This document shows positions 1-8,892 of a stretch of 64,000 bases of DNA, piece by piece. The first letter of the stretch is position 1; each line of letters opens with the position of its first letter. The position numbers were made by a program, and so were the translations under genes. A model generated the notes under the pieces. The model ran no database searches. It worked only from the letters and a program-made list of their open reading frames with translations, and was not told the origin of the DNA. The DNA comes from Vibrio gallaecicus (GTDB lineage Bacteria > Pseudomonadota > Gammaproteobacteria > Enterobacterales > Vibrionaceae): NCBI RefSeq assembly GCF_024347495.1, contig NZ_AP025491.1, positions 1,302,001 through 1,366,000 on the forward strand, written 5' to 3'.

Positions 1-37
1 GACAAAACAACTAGTTTCATTACTCAACTTAACCTAG

Positions 38-943
38 CTAAAATCGTTCAATCAAGAAGTCCAAGAACAAACGAAGTCGCTTGGGTTGATACTGGCGGCT
101 CAGGTAAATCACGTTCAAATCTGCGCCCGCAGAAGAGGTCGATGCGTTGAAGTTCTTCATATAGCCATTTAACACCGTCACTAGACGCTGATGTTTGATG
201 TCTTCTTGCACATCGAGAATCGATTTCAACGCAATACCCGCCCCATCTAACGCCCATTGACGAATCACTTCGCCATCATCAGAAAACCGTTTCGGTACGA
301 CAGTAACAACATTGTGTTGCTCATCATCTTGAAAGTGCCATGTTTTCAACTCTTCATTGCTGCGAACCATGGCTAAACAATCGTGCTGTACTAAATCTTG
401 TGGCGTGATTGGCGTGCCTTTCTTTGCCAAATACTGAGGAGAAGCACAAAGCACTCGGCGACTAGACGCCAGTTTACGAGAGATAAGATTGCTGTCGGCT
501 AGCTCCCCATATCGGATAACGATATCCAAACCGGAATCAGCCAAGTTGGATAAGTTATCGTTCAAATACAGATAAGGGATCACATCGGGATAGAGCTGAC
601 TAAATTCCGACAGTATTGGCGAAATGTATTGCTTACCAATATCACGAGGAGCCGAGATTTTAAGTGTGCCGCGCACTTCTTTGGTGCCAGTTTGGAGTAA
701 GTTTTCCGTCTCTTTAACGCTGTCGATGATTTCCAAGCATGCCTGATGGTACATAGCACCAGAGTCCGTCAATGAGATATGCCTTGTACTGCGATTAAGT
801 AATTTCACCCCATAACGATCTTCCAGCGACTGCAATCTTGCCGTTACTGTTGCTGGCGATAAGCCGAGTTCTCTACCAGCCGCCGCCAACCCTTGGTTCT
901 TCACTATACTGACAAACAGCGTCATATCCGAAAACTTGTCCAC
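38..943 (-). CDS. LysR-family transcriptional regulator (CrgA-like group)
   Basis: A 301-residue DNA-binding regulator. The N-terminal winged helix-turn-helix spans about residues 3-62 (GLSPATVTARLQSLEDRYG) and is followed by a LysR substrate-binding domain from about 90 to 295. The start is a GTG preceded by a strong GGAGGG ribosome site; an ATG six codons later lacks one. It is transcribed away from the SDR/MFS/OYE genes, the usual arrangement for a LysR protein controlling its neighbours. The effector cannot be read from sequence, but the adjacent Old Yellow Enzyme suggests electrophile or quinone stress (inference). Family call is firm; the specific role is not. Confidence 0.9.
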   Translation of the reverse strand: MDKFSDMTLFVSIVKNQGLAAAGRELGLSPATVTARLQSLEDRYGVKLLNRSTRHISLTDSGAMYHQACLEIIDSVKETENLLQTGTKEVRGTLKISAPRDIGKQYISPILSEFSQLYPDVIPYLYLNDNLSNLADSGLDIVIRYGELADSNLISRKLASSRRVLCASPQYLAKKGTPITPQDLVQHDCLAMVRSNEELKTWHFQDDEQHNVVTVVPKRFSDDGEVIRQWALDGAGIALKSILDVQEDIKHQRLVTVLNGYMKNFNASTSSAGADLNVIYLSRQYQPKRLRLFLDFLIERF

Positions 944-961
944 ATTCCCTCCTCAAACTTC

Positions 962-984
962 ATTATTCACCTGAACCGAATAAT
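962..984. promoter_or_regulatory. inverted repeat, candidate LysR operator
   Basis: ATTATTC and GAATAAT form a perfect 7-bp inverted repeat separated by 9 bases. It lies 19 bases upstream of the lysR start, in the 121-base divergent region shared with the SDR gene. Placement fits autoregulation plus control of the divergent operon. The operator role is inferred from symmetry and position only. Confidence 0.45.
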
Positions 985-1064
985 CAATTCAAATATTACC
1001 CAATTATCAAATTTCTTCCAACCAATATACTGACCACATCGAAACAAGATTAGAGAAACAAATC

Positions 1065-1733
1065 ATGAAAACAGAGAAAATCGTTTACGTCGTACTGGGT
1101 GGCACATCAGGTATTGGTGCTGAGCTTAGCCAACAACTTGCAAGCGACAATGCGGTTGTCCACGTAGCAAGCCGCAAAACAGGGTTGGACATCAGCGATG
1201 AACAATCGGTTTACCACTACTTCGAAACCATTGGTGCTTTTGACCACCTGATCGTCACAGCAGGTTCTTATGCTCCGGCAGGCAAAGTGGTGGACGTGGA
1301 AATTTCCCAAGCAAAATACGCTTTTGATACCAAGTTTTGGGGCACCATTAACGTGGCTAAACATGGAGCTCGCTACATCAAGAAAGGCGGCTCAATCACG
1401 CTAACTTCCGGCATGTTATCGCGCAAAGTTGTTGCTAACACCTACGTAAAAACCGCGATCAACGCTGCCGTTGAAGCAACCACAAAAGTACTGGCGAAAG
1501 AATTGGCTCCGATCAGAGTGAATGCGGTCAGCCCAGGTTTGACTAAAACTGACGCGTATCAAGGCATGAACGAAGACGACAGAAATGCCATGTACCAACG
1601 CACAAAAAATAGCTTGCCGGTGGGCAAGGTTGGCAAAGCCAGTGATGTTGCAAAAGCTTACCGACTTCTGATGGAAAACAGCTACATGACCGGCGCCGTA
1701 ATAGATGTCGATGGTGGTGCACTGCTTGGATAG
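1065..1733 (+). CDS. atypical short-chain dehydrogenase/reductase
   Basis: A 222-residue Rossmann-fold protein. The nucleotide-binding glycine motif GGTSGIGAE is at residues 12-20, and the C-terminal signatures IRVNAVSPGLTKT and DVDGGALLG are typical of SDRs. The catalytic YxxxK motif is not intact: aligning the conserved AAVEA segment puts Asn where the catalytic Lys should be, and Lys where the Tyr should be. Tyr and Lys occur nearby, but with the wrong spacing. This matches a divergent SDR group with an INAAVEA segment that may not be a classical oxidoreductase. First gene of the set divergent from lysR, and followed by an MFS exporter. Substrate unknown. Confidence 0.85.
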   Translation: MKTEKIVYVVLGGTSGIGAELSQQLASDNAVVHVASRKTGLDISDEQSVYHYFETIGAFDHLIVTAGSYAPAGKVVDVEISQAKYAFDTKFWGTINVAKHGARYIKKGGSITLTSGMLSRKVVANTYVKTAINAAVEATTKVLAKELAPIRVNAVSPGLTKTDAYQGMNEDDRNAMYQRTKNSLPVGKVGKASDVAKAYRLLMENSYMTGAVIDVDGGALLG

Positions 1734-1830
1734 CAACACACGCTTGGCTAACAGCAAATAAAAACTAGGTGCCAGAGCAATAAAAAAGCGTGGCACCAAT
1801 GGGTTCAAACGAAAAAAAAGAGACTCCCTC

Positions 1831-3018
1831 ATGAATAAAGAAAAAATGCCGCTGCAGGTATGGATCTTATCACTTGCAGCTTTTGCTATCGGCACCGCAG
1901 AATTTGTTATTGCAGGAATCCTTCCTGAAGTCGCCAACTCTTTGTCCATCACGGAAGGGCAAGCGGGTTACCTAATCAGTGCCTACGCACTTGCCATTGT
2001 GTTTGGCGGTCCGCTACTTACGATTTACTTAGCGCGCTTTAACAAGAAAGCCGTACTGGCTGGGCTAATGGTGCTGTTTATTCTCGGCAACGTATTGTCC
2101 GCTTTCGCGCCGAACTACTTTGTATTGATGGTCAGCCGAGTGATCACGGGCTTAGTTCAAGGTCCTTTCTACGGCATCGGTGCCGTGGTAGCAACCAATT
2201 TGGTTTCAGAAAAAATGGCAGGTCGTGCGGTCGGACAGATGTTCGCGGGCTTAACGCTGGCTAACGTTTTAGGTGTGCCTGGCGGTACCTGGATTGGCTT
2301 GCAATTTGGCTGGCACACCACTTTCTTGGTCGTTGCCGCTTTTGGTTTAGTGGCTCTGTTCTTTATCACTTCAGTGGTCAAATCCACCGGTCATGCCGAA
2401 GCAAAAGATATAAAAGCACAATTGGCCGCGTTCAAAAACCCAATGCTACTTATCAGCTTAGCGATCACCGTATTTGCTTGGTCGGGGTTCATGGCTTTGT
2501 ATGGTTACATCGCCCCTATCGCCATGCACATCACAGGCTTTGGTGAAAGTGCCGTAACTTGGATTCTGGTTATCGTTGGCGTCGGTCTGATTGTTGGTAA
2601 CACCATGGGTGGTCGTTCATCGGATAAAAACCTACAAAAGGCATCTATGTTCTGGGCTATCGCGATGATTGTGTCACTCGTACTGGTCGGAATCACTGTA
2701 GAAAGCAAAGTGCTGTTCATTGCCACCGCCTTTGTATTTGGTATTGCGTCATTCGCTAACGTACCAGCAATGCAACTTCGAGTAATGAACCACAGTGGTG
2801 AAGGTCAGGAATTAGCAGCGACGGCAAACATCTCGGCTTTCAACTTAGCTAATGCCTTTGGCGGTTTCTTAGGTGGCATGGTGCTCGATAGCCAAATGGG
2901 CGCAGGCATGATCCCTTACGCAGCCATCATTGTTCCACTGATTGGTTTGCTATTCATCGCCAAGGCGAACCGCAAAGAAAGCAGACAAACCGAGTTAGCG
3001 CCAAGCTTCAACAACTAA
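1831..3018 (+). CDS. MFS transporter, DHA1/AraJ-like efflux protein
   Basis: A 395-residue inner-membrane protein with the hydrophobic pattern of 12 transmembrane helices. The N-terminal segment GTAEFVIAGILPEVA is characteristic of the AraJ/YdhP group of sugar or drug exporters, and the proton-antiporter features of DHA1 families are present. A central hydrophilic loop lies near residues 185-205 (KSTGHAEAKDIKAQ). The gene follows the SDR by about 100 bases and precedes the decayed grxB and the Old Yellow Enzyme, so it probably exports a toxic compound handled by the same operon (inference). Substrate not determinable. Confidence 0.88.
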   Translation: MNKEKMPLQVWILSLAAFAIGTAEFVIAGILPEVANSLSITEGQAGYLISAYALAIVFGGPLLTIYLARFNKKAVLAGLMVLFILGNVLSAFAPNYFVLMVSRVITGLVQGPFYGIGAVVATNLVSEKMAGRAVGQMFAGLTLANVLGVPGGTWIGLQFGWHTTFLVVAAFGLVALFFITSVVKSTGHAEAKDIKAQLAAFKNPMLLISLAITVFAWSGFMALYGYIAPIAMHITGFGESAVTWILVIVGVGLIVGNTMGGRSSDKNLQKASMFWAIAMIVSLVLVGITVESKVLFIATAFVFGIASFANVPAMQLRVMNHSGEGQELAATANISAFNLANAFGGFLGGMVLDSQMGAGMIPYAAIIVPLIGLLFIAKANRKESRQTELAPSFNN

Positions 3019-3097
3019 TTTCATCCCGGCTGGTAGTCCTGACTTAACGCCTCCCGAACAATCAGGGCTGCCCAATACAAATCAATAGGAAAACACT

Positions 3098-3524
3098 ATG
3101 AAACTCTACATTTACGAACATTGCCCATTCAGTGCTCGCGTCCGCTATGTTGCTGGCATGCTGAATATCCAACTCGACGTCATCAATATTACTTATGACG
3201 ATGACAAAACCACAACGGACCTGATTGGAACCAAGCAAGTGCCACTTCTTATCAAAGACAACGATGACGTGATGGCAGAAAGTCTAGAGATCATCGCTTA
3301 CTTCCTTGAACTGGCAACATCAAGTGAAACAAGCCAACCGTCGCAACCAGTGCTGGATTGGCAAAAAATCGCGTTCCTTCCAGCATGTAACTTTGGTAGA
3401 CAAAGCGATCTTATTTTCTGTTTTGCGCGGGTTCTTCAGTGCCGCAGAAATCCAATGGGACAACACCGTGAAAAATTGGATGGAATCTGTAAGCAACAAA
3501 ACCCAAGTACCGCTACTTAAGTAA
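3098..3524 (+). pseudogene. grxB: glutaredoxin-2-like gene with internal deletion and frameshift
   Basis: The first frame begins MKLYIYEHCPFSARVR and continues through KQVPLLIKD and AESLEIIAYFLEL, the thioredoxin-fold half of glutaredoxin 2. After VLDWQKIAFLP this frame becomes nonsense. The +1 frame then resumes with LVDKAILFSVLRGFFSAAE and ends VPLLK, which resembles the GrxB C-terminus. GrxB is normally about 215 residues; both parts together give only about 140, so roughly 70 codons and the frame were lost. The active site is also CPFS, not CPYC. The product is probably non-functional, although the 140-residue first-frame peptide could still be made. Confidence 0.8.
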
Positions 3525-3534
3525 GGAACCGATC

Positions 3535-4653
3535 ATGAGCAAACTATTTGAACCAGCCCAGCTGAAACAACTGAATCTACAAAACCGTGTAGTCATGGCA
3601 CCAATGACCCGAGCACGCACTAGCCAGCCGGGGAATATTCCAAACCAAATGATGGCAACTTACTACAAACAGCGCGCAACCTCAGGCTTAATTATCTCTG
3701 AAGCTACCCAGATTTCAGATGATTCGCAGGGTTACTCATTTACACCAGGCGTCTACACTGATGAGCAAGTGGCAGGCTGGAAAACCGTCACTCAAGCAGC
3801 AAAAGAGCAAGGCGCAGCTATGTTTTGTCAGTTGTGGCATGTCGGTCGTGTATCACACCCGACATTCCAAAAAGGCGAACAGCCTATTGCCCCATCAGCA
3901 CTAAAACCAGTAGAAACCCAAGTGTGGATTGCCGACGAGCAAGGCAACGGCAATATGGTCGATTGTGTAGAGCCACGAGCCATGACTCAAGCTGATATTG
4001 ACCGTGTCGTGAGTGATTTCGCCCATGCTGCGAAACGAGCGATTGAAGCAGGCTTCGATGGCGTCGAAATCCACGGCGGTAATGGTTACCTGATTGACCA
4101 GTTCATACGTACCAATTCAAACCACAGAACCGATAACTACGGCGGTACTCGCGCAAACCGACGTCGCTTTTTATTAGAAGTGGTCGATGCGGTGAGCGAA
4201 GCCATTGGTGCCAATAAAGTGGGAGTACGACTCGCGCCTTTCATCACTTTTAAGGATATGAACTGCCCAGACATTGTGCCGACCATCCTCGATGCATCGA
4301 AACAACTTCAAGCTCGTGATATTGCATACTTGCACCTGTCTGAAGCGGATTGGGACGACGCACCAGTGATTCCAGAAAGTTTCCGCATCGAACTGCGCGA
4401 ATACTTCACCAACACAATTATCGTCGCGGGCAGTTACACCCAAGAGCGTGCTGATGAGGTACTTGAGAAAGGTTATGCGGATTTAGTGGCGTTTGGGCGC
4501 CCGTTTGTTTCTAACCCTGATTTGGTAGCGCGCTTAAAGTACCAACAACCTCTGTCTGAGCTTGACGGCTCTACGCTATTTGGTGGCAATGAGCGTGGAT
4601 ACACCAATTACTCAGTATTTAACTGCGTAACTAACTCATTAATAAACAATTAA
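3535..4653 (+). CDS. Old Yellow Enzyme family ene-reductase (NemA-like)
   Basis: A 372-residue FMN-dependent TIM-barrel enzyme that reduces activated C=C bonds or nitro compounds with NADPH. Signatures in order: PMTRARTSQPGNIPNQMM near residue 22, QLWHVGRVSH near 100, GFDGVEIHGGNGYLIDQF near 180 containing the His/Asn pair and catalytic Tyr, and VAFGRPFVSNPDL near 320. The ribosome site AAGGAACC sits 11 bases after the grxB remnant, so it is probably cotranscribed with the SDR and MFS genes. Length and motifs are complete, and the enzyme is probably active. Close to NemA and xenobiotic reductases; the exact substrate is unknown. Confidence 0.92.
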   Translation: MSKLFEPAQLKQLNLQNRVVMAPMTRARTSQPGNIPNQMMATYYKQRATSGLIISEATQISDDSQGYSFTPGVYTDEQVAGWKTVTQAAKEQGAAMFCQLWHVGRVSHPTFQKGEQPIAPSALKPVETQVWIADEQGNGNMVDCVEPRAMTQADIDRVVSDFAHAAKRAIEAGFDGVEIHGGNGYLIDQFIRTNSNHRTDNYGGTRANRRRFLLEVVDAVSEAIGANKVGVRLAPFITFKDMNCPDIVPTILDASKQLQARDIAYLHLSEADWDDAPVIPESFRIELREYFTNTIIVAGSYTQERADEVLEKGYADLVAFGRPFVSNPDLVARLKYQQPLSELDGSTLFGGNERGYTNYSVFNCVTNSLINN

Positions 4654-5184
4654 TAGAAAATAGAGTGCAGTACGTATCACATGAATTATTTTTACTGTGC
4701 TCTTCACTCTTACGGTAAATAAAGGTCTCGTTCAAAATCAATTCAACACCACCAATTGATGTGTACCGGTAATTTGGAGCATTAATATAGTTAAAAACAA
4801 AAAGCGCAACGGATCGAGTGTTGCGTTTTGCCACGCTTTACTTTTTGTATATCTAAACTAGCTGACTATCTATAATCTATTTAGAAGCCTAACAAATATT
4901 GGGGCACTTCCGCATTACTAAGTGCCAACTATGAAGGTTCTGGACATAAGCTTGTCAGTTCCTTATCTAAATTAGTAACTGATGATTTAAGACAGGTATC
5001 GCAAAACCTAAGCCACCACCGCTTATTTTGGTAGTAATCTTAAACGAAAGTAGAGACTTCCAAGCGAAGTGTGTGCGTATAAATGCCAATTTCATGCAAG
5101 TTAAAACAAAAATAGTGATTCTGGTCCCGATTCGAAACCATTCTTACTACCACGATTATTTTCAAGTTTCTGCCAAAATCAATA
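4654..5184. other. intergenic region with two hairpins, no supported gene
   Basis: About 530 bases with no convincing coding sequence. CGCAAC at 4805-4810 pairs with GTTGCG at 4820-4825 and is followed by TTTTG, a possible weak terminator for the upstream operon. GGCACTT at 4903-4909 pairs with AAGTGCC at 4920-4926. Short ORFs here lack ribosome sites and recognisable domains. Confidence 0.4.
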
Positions 5185-5215
5185 TTGACCTGTCTAAAGC
5201 TTTACAGTTTATAGT
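5185..5215 (+). promoter_or_regulatory. MerR-type promoter with 19-bp spacer
   Basis: TTGACC at 5185-5190 and TATAGT at 5210-5215 read as -35 and -10 elements separated by exactly 19 bases. This over-long spacing is typical of promoters activated by MerR-family proteins. The spacer is an imperfect palindrome, CTGT-ct-AAAGCTTT-ACAG. The promoter ends about 25 bases before the start of the MerR fusion gene, so autoregulation is likely. Geometry is seen directly; regulation is inferred. Confidence 0.6.
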
Positions 5216-5240
5216 TCACTCATAAATGAGAGGAAAACCC

Positions 5241-6413
5241 ATGTACCGTATATCTGAATTGGCACAAAAAGTCGGATTAAGCCGTTCAACTTTGCTCTAT
5301 TACGAAAAACTCAAACTGATTTCAGCCAAGCGGCAAAGCAATGGGTATCGCTGCTATACAGACAAAGATGTTCAACGGGTAAAACTATTACAGCAACTAC
5401 AAGCTGGCGGACTAACCCTAAAAGAGTGCCAAGCATGCATAAATACTCAAATCGACAGAGAGCTGCTACTTCATAGGCTTAATGTATTGGATGAAGAAAT
5501 CACACAAAAACAAAAAGCAAGAGAGCTTCTTTCCTCAATGCTTGGCATGAACTCTATGAAGGAGTGGCACCAATCAATGGAAAAAGAAGCTCCGTCAGCA
5601 CATTTAGAATGGTTAATGAAACAAGGCTTCAGTGAAAAGAGTGCCTTGAGGCTAAAGTGGCTTTCGAAAGATATGAATGAACATGAGCAATACATGGCTG
5701 ATTTTGAAGCTATTTTTCAAGGGTTAGATCGGCTGGGACCAGGTGATGAAGGTTACTCTCTCAAAGCATTACGCTCTTTACCAATTAGGTCGGGCGATGC
5801 GCTAGAGATTGGTTGTGGAAAAGGAGTCACAACCACTTTGCTGGCAGAAAATTCAGACTTCAATTTAACGGCACTCGATAACGATGAGTACTGCCTAAGC
5901 TGTCTTAAAGAGAAGGTTAAAGATCATTCTCTTGAACATCGAATAACAACGATTTGTGCCAGCATGGCAGCGATGCCATTTGATCGGGGGCAATTTGATG
6001 TGCTCTGGTCAGAAGGCAGTGCTTATATCATGGGAGTCAAGCAGGCACTTAAAGATTGGAAACCATTTCTTAAGACTAATGGCTACTTAGTTATTAGTGA
6101 CTTGGTTTGGTTAACCGATAAACCAGATGCCGAAGTCATAGAGTTTTGGCAACAAAACTATCCAGACATGGCGACGAGCGAGCAACGAATCAAAGAGATG
6201 ATGAAAGCAGGCTATGAGGTTATAGAGAGCTTTACACAGAGTGAACAGTCGTGGCGCAACTATATGGATCCATTGAACCAAAAGATCACTCAGGTCGAAG
6301 ACGAAGATTTCACTTCTAATTCACTCAATGACTTACGCAAAGAACTACAGATACACGAGCAATACTTAGGTCAATATGGTTACCAAGTATTTGTACTAAA
6401 AAACAAAGGTTAA
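5241..6413 (+). CDS. MerR-family regulator fused to SAM-dependent methyltransferase
   Basis: The start is set at the ATG preceded by GAGAGG at good spacing; an in-frame ATG 15 bases earlier has no ribosome site. The 390-residue product opens with a MerR winged helix (MYRISELAQKVGLSRSTLLYY), then a dimerisation coiled coil to about residue 110. A class I methyltransferase domain follows, with the SAM-binding motif ALEIGCGKG near 187-195 and an acidic DND motif downstream. In this family the C-terminal domain normally senses the ligand, so the protein may methylate the compound it senses (inference). It overlaps no gene and is followed after 3 bases by a GNAT gene, probably in the same operon. 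Confidence 0.88.
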   Translation: MYRISELAQKVGLSRSTLLYYEKLKLISAKRQSNGYRCYTDKDVQRVKLLQQLQAGGLTLKECQACINTQIDRELLLHRLNVLDEEITQKQKARELLSSMLGMNSMKEWHQSMEKEAPSAHLEWLMKQGFSEKSALRLKWLSKDMNEHEQYMADFEAIFQGLDRLGPGDEGYSLKALRSLPIRSGDALEIGCGKGVTTTLLAENSDFNLTALDNDEYCLSCLKEKVKDHSLEHRITTICASMAAMPFDRGQFDVLWSEGSAYIMGVKQALKDWKPFLKTNGYLVISDLVWLTDKPDAEVIEFWQQNYPDMATSEQRIKEMMKAGYEVIESFTQSEQSWRNYMDPLNQKITQVEDEDFTSNSLNDLRKELQIHEQYLGQYGYQVFVLKNKG

Positions 6414-6416
6414 AAC

Positions 6417-6926
6417 ATGAAAATTAGAGCTGAAAATCACTCAGACATTACAGAAATTGAAACACTTATTTATCGAGCGTTTGAGAACCATCCACACCAT
6501 GAACCAGGTGCTAAACCAACAGAGCACTTGATCGTCAATAAACTACGTGATGCAAAAGCATTATCACTATCTATAGTTTGTAAAGATCAAACTGGCATCA
6601 TTGGTCATATTGCCTTTTCACCGATTCTTATTAATGGCGAGGAGTCTGTTTGGTATGGCTTAGGCCCAGTATCAGTGATGCCAGAGCGTCAAGGTGAAGG
6701 TATCGGCGGTGCACTTATTCGTGAAGGGTTATCACGACTTAAAACACAAGGTATTGAGAGTGTAGTGTTACTCGGCGAACCAAAATATTATGGCCGATTT
6801 GGTTTTGAGTCACAGCCAAACCTTACACTTCCAGGTGTCCCATCAGAGTATTTCCTAGCTATACCGCTAGCCAACAGTATTCCGACGGGCGAAGTTGCTT
6901 ATCACTCTGCTTTCTTTGACAACTAA
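6417..6926 (+). CDS. GNAT-family N-acetyltransferase (YhbS-like)
   Basis: A 169-residue cytoplasmic acetyltransferase. The acetyl-CoA pyrophosphate-binding signature is visible as RQGEGIGGALIREGL near residues 95-110, preceded by WYGLGPVSVMPE and followed by VLLGEPKYYGRFGFE, as in the YhbS/Eis-like branch. It begins 3 bases after the MerR-methyltransferase stop and is probably translated from the same mRNA. The pair suggests joint modification or detoxification of a small molecule (inference). The acceptor substrate cannot be assigned. Confidence 0.87.
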   Translation: MKIRAENHSDITEIETLIYRAFENHPHHEPGAKPTEHLIVNKLRDAKALSLSIVCKDQTGIIGHIAFSPILINGEESVWYGLGPVSVMPERQGEGIGGALIREGLSRLKTQGIESVVLLGEPKYYGRFGFESQPNLTLPGVPSEYFLAIPLANSIPTGEVAYHSAFFDN

Positions 6927-6927
6927 C

Positions 6928-7068
6928 TCGGCAGAAAACAAGAAACATATTAAAGATTACAGCATTTACTACATTGAGGAGTCTGGGCACTTTCCAATGC
7001 TAGAGAAACCTAATGAGTTCAACAAGATCCTTTGGGAAGCGGTTAAGTCTGTTAAGTCATTTGATTGA
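6928..7068 (+). pseudogene. C-terminal remnant of an alpha/beta hydrolase
   Basis: Immediately after the GNAT gene, an open frame without a start codon reads AENKKHIKDYSIYYIEE followed by SGHFPMLEKPNEFNKILWEA, ending at a TGA. SGHFPMLEKP is the classic alpha/beta-hydrolase C-terminal block holding the catalytic histidine. The nucleophile half is absent, so this is the 3' end of a lost hydrolase gene, probably removed by a deletion that joined it to the GNAT gene. Confidence 0.7.
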
Positions 7069-7403
7069 TTAGGTTCGTTCCTATCGACTGCAAGTTACTT
7101 TTTACCAGAACTGCATGAGTTAGAGTGAATTCTCTAACTCATTTTTCTATTTCTGACATATGATTTCAAGCAGATTTGCCTAACCATGCACTCTAAACAC
7201 TTGGATATAAGAACTATGCTTGCTTTCAGTTTACCCACATGAACTTAGATATTAACCATCATAATGAGTGCTATACCTTTAGGGGTTCATAGCAAATTTT
7301 TATTGTTAATGAGTAGGATTTATTGGAACTGACAAACTATATTGCCTTCTGGTAGCAGACCAAGAAGAAATACTCTTTGAAGCTTCATGCGCATTAATAA
7401 TGA
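7069..7403. other. non-coding spacer
   Basis: About 335 AT-rich bases between the hydrolase remnant and the tnaA terminator. I see no supported gene, repeat or clear promoter. It may be decayed sequence continuing from the remnant. Confidence 0.35.
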
Positions 7404-7426
7404 AGCCGCCACATAAAGTGGCGGCT
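7404..7426 (-). terminator. terminator downstream of tnaA
   Basis: AGCCGCCAC and GTGGCGGCT form a perfect 9-bp GC-rich stem around an ATAAA loop, 26 bases beyond the tnaA stop codon. On the minus strand the stem is followed by TCATTATT, a weak U tract. Confidence 0.7.
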
Positions 7427-7452
7427 AAAGTTACAAATTTTAGGGTTGTTAA

Positions 7453-8850
7453 CTATAACGAAGTAAAGCGAGCGGTGAAATGACGCAACACTTCCGGCTC
7501 ATATTCAAAGGTTAAACCCACTAACTCATGCGCTCTGTCTCTGAGTTCAATGATCGCATCCGCAATGTAGTCCATGTGATCGTTGGTATACACTCGGCGC
7601 GGAATCGTGAGTCGCATAAGCTCTAATTCAGAGGCTTTTTGTTCACCCGTTTCAGGGTCTCGCCCGAGCAACAGTGATCCAATTTCCACAGCGCGGATCC
7701 CCGCTTCTAAATAAAGAGCATTACACAGTACTTGAGCAGGGAATTGCTCTGCCGGAATATGTGGCAGAATCTTCGCGGCATCCACAAATACTGCGTGTCC
7801 ACCTGTTGGGTACTGAATTGGAATACCCGCTTGGTGTAGCCTATCGCCTAAATATTCAACCTGACTAATTCGGTAATGTAAGAAGTCTTCATCTGCCCCT
7901 TCATACAAACCTCTCGCCAGTGCTTCCATATCTCGACCTGCCATTCCGCCATAGGTCACGAAACCTTCCATTGGCACACAACGCGTTCTTACTGCTTGGA
8001 ACAATTCTTGGTGATCTCGAATGCAGCATAAGCCACCAATATTCACCATAGGGTCTTTTTTAGCCGACATCGTCAGCATATCGCCATACTGATACATTTC
8101 GCGGATGATCTCTAAAATCGAGCTATTTTTATACGCCTCTTCACGCTGTTTAATAAAGTAAGCATTCTCACAATAACGTGCAGAATCAATCACAACAGGA
8201 ATATCGTGCTTAGTCGCAATCTCATAAACTGCTCGCATATTCGCCATTGAAACCGGCTGCCCACCAGAGCTGTTACATGTAATGGTAGTAATAATGCCCG
8301 CAATGTTATGAGAACCATGTTGTTCTATGGTTGCTTCCAGCTTCTCTAGATCAAAGTTACCTTTCCAGTCATATGGTGTCGTAGTATCAAATGCCTCTTC
8401 CGTCACGACATTGATCGCTTTACCACCATTAAGTTCAATATGGCCGGCTGTGGTATCAAAGTGGTAGTTCGAAATGAAGACTGGTGTTTCACCGCCACGG
8501 ACATTTCTCATTCTTTCAATCAAGCACGGAAACAGAATTTGCTCGGCTCCACGCCCTTGGTGAGCGGGCACTGTTAGGTTATAACCAAAGAAGTGTTTAA
8601 CGGCGTCACATAGGTTGTAATAGTTACGGCTGCCTGCGTAAGACTCATCTCCCATCATGATCCCTGCCCATTGATTGTCACTCATGGCGCCGGTACCGGA
8701 ATCCGTCAATAGATCAATATAGACATCATCACTGCGTAATAAGAAAGGGTTGAGCCCTGCTTCTGCTAATGCAATTTCGCGATCAGCAAGTGTGGTCATT
8801 TTAATTGGTTCTACCATTTTGATGCGAAAAGGTTCTGGAATACGTTTCAT
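7453..8850 (-). CDS. tnaA: tryptophanase (L-tryptophan indole-lyase)
   Basis: A 465-residue PLP enzyme converting tryptophan to indole, pyruvate and ammonia. Family blocks include [34 protein letters not shown] and SAKKDPM, whose second Lys (about 265) is the expected PLP lysine. It could be confused with tyrosine phenol-lyase. The FDTTAGH segment carries the tryptophanase Asp where tyrosine phenol-lyase has Thr, and the C-terminal LRHFTARF has His where that enzyme has Phe. Both favour tryptophanase. A TnaC leader peptide lies upstream, so induction by tryptophan is expected. No tnaB permease gene follows, unlike in E. coli. Confidence 0.93.
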   Translation of the reverse strand: MKRIPEPFRIKMVEPIKMTTLADREIALAEAGLNPFLLRSDDVYIDLLTDSGTGAMSDNQWAGIMMGDESYAGSRNYYNLCDAVKHFFGYNLTVPAHQGRGAEQILFPCLIERMRNVRGGETPVFISNYHFDTTAGHIELNGGKAINVVTEEAFDTTTPYDWKGNFDLEKLEATIEQHGSHNIAGIITTITCNSSGGQPVSMANMRAVYEIATKHDIPVVIDSARYCENAYFIKQREEAYKNSSILEIIREMYQYGDMLTMSAKKDPMVNIGGLCCIRDHQELFQAVRTRCVPMEGFVTYGGMAGRDMEALARGLYEGADEDFLHYRISQVEYLGDRLHQAGIPIQYPTGGHAVFVDAAKILPHIPAEQFPAQVLCNALYLEAGIRAVEIGSLLLGRDPETGEQKASELELMRLTIPRRVYTNDHMDYIADAIIELRDRAHELVGLTFEYEPEVLRHFTARFTSL

Positions 8851-8878
8851 CTTAATTTCCTTTAGGTAGATCTAAGCC

Positions 8879-8892
8879 GCCTGAATTCAGGC
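8879..8892. promoter_or_regulatory. 14-bp palindrome in the tnaC-tnaA spacer
   Basis: GCCTGAATTCAGGC is a perfect palindrome 28 bases upstream of the tnaA start, in the 156-base spacer after tnaC. It could form a hairpin in the mRNA near the tnaA ribosome site. Its role is unknown. Confidence 0.4.

Noticed and set aside
4716-4723. TACGGTAA words at 4716, 13810 (reverse) and 56163 as regulon sites
   Set aside because: Only one half of the motif is present in each case; a single octamer can occur by chance.
4631-4834. 67-codon minus-strand ORF at the end of the OYE gene
   Set aside because: It overlaps a coding end and a hairpin, with unlikely composition and no ribosome site.
5028-5225. 65-codon ORF upstream of the MerR fusion
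   Set aside because: It overlaps the MerR-type promoter, has no ribosome site and no recognisable domain.
7453-8850. Tyrosine phenol-lyase instead of tryptophanase
   Set aside because: The diagnostic residues (Asp in FDTTAGH and His in LRHFTARF) and the upstream TnaC leader favour tryptophanase.
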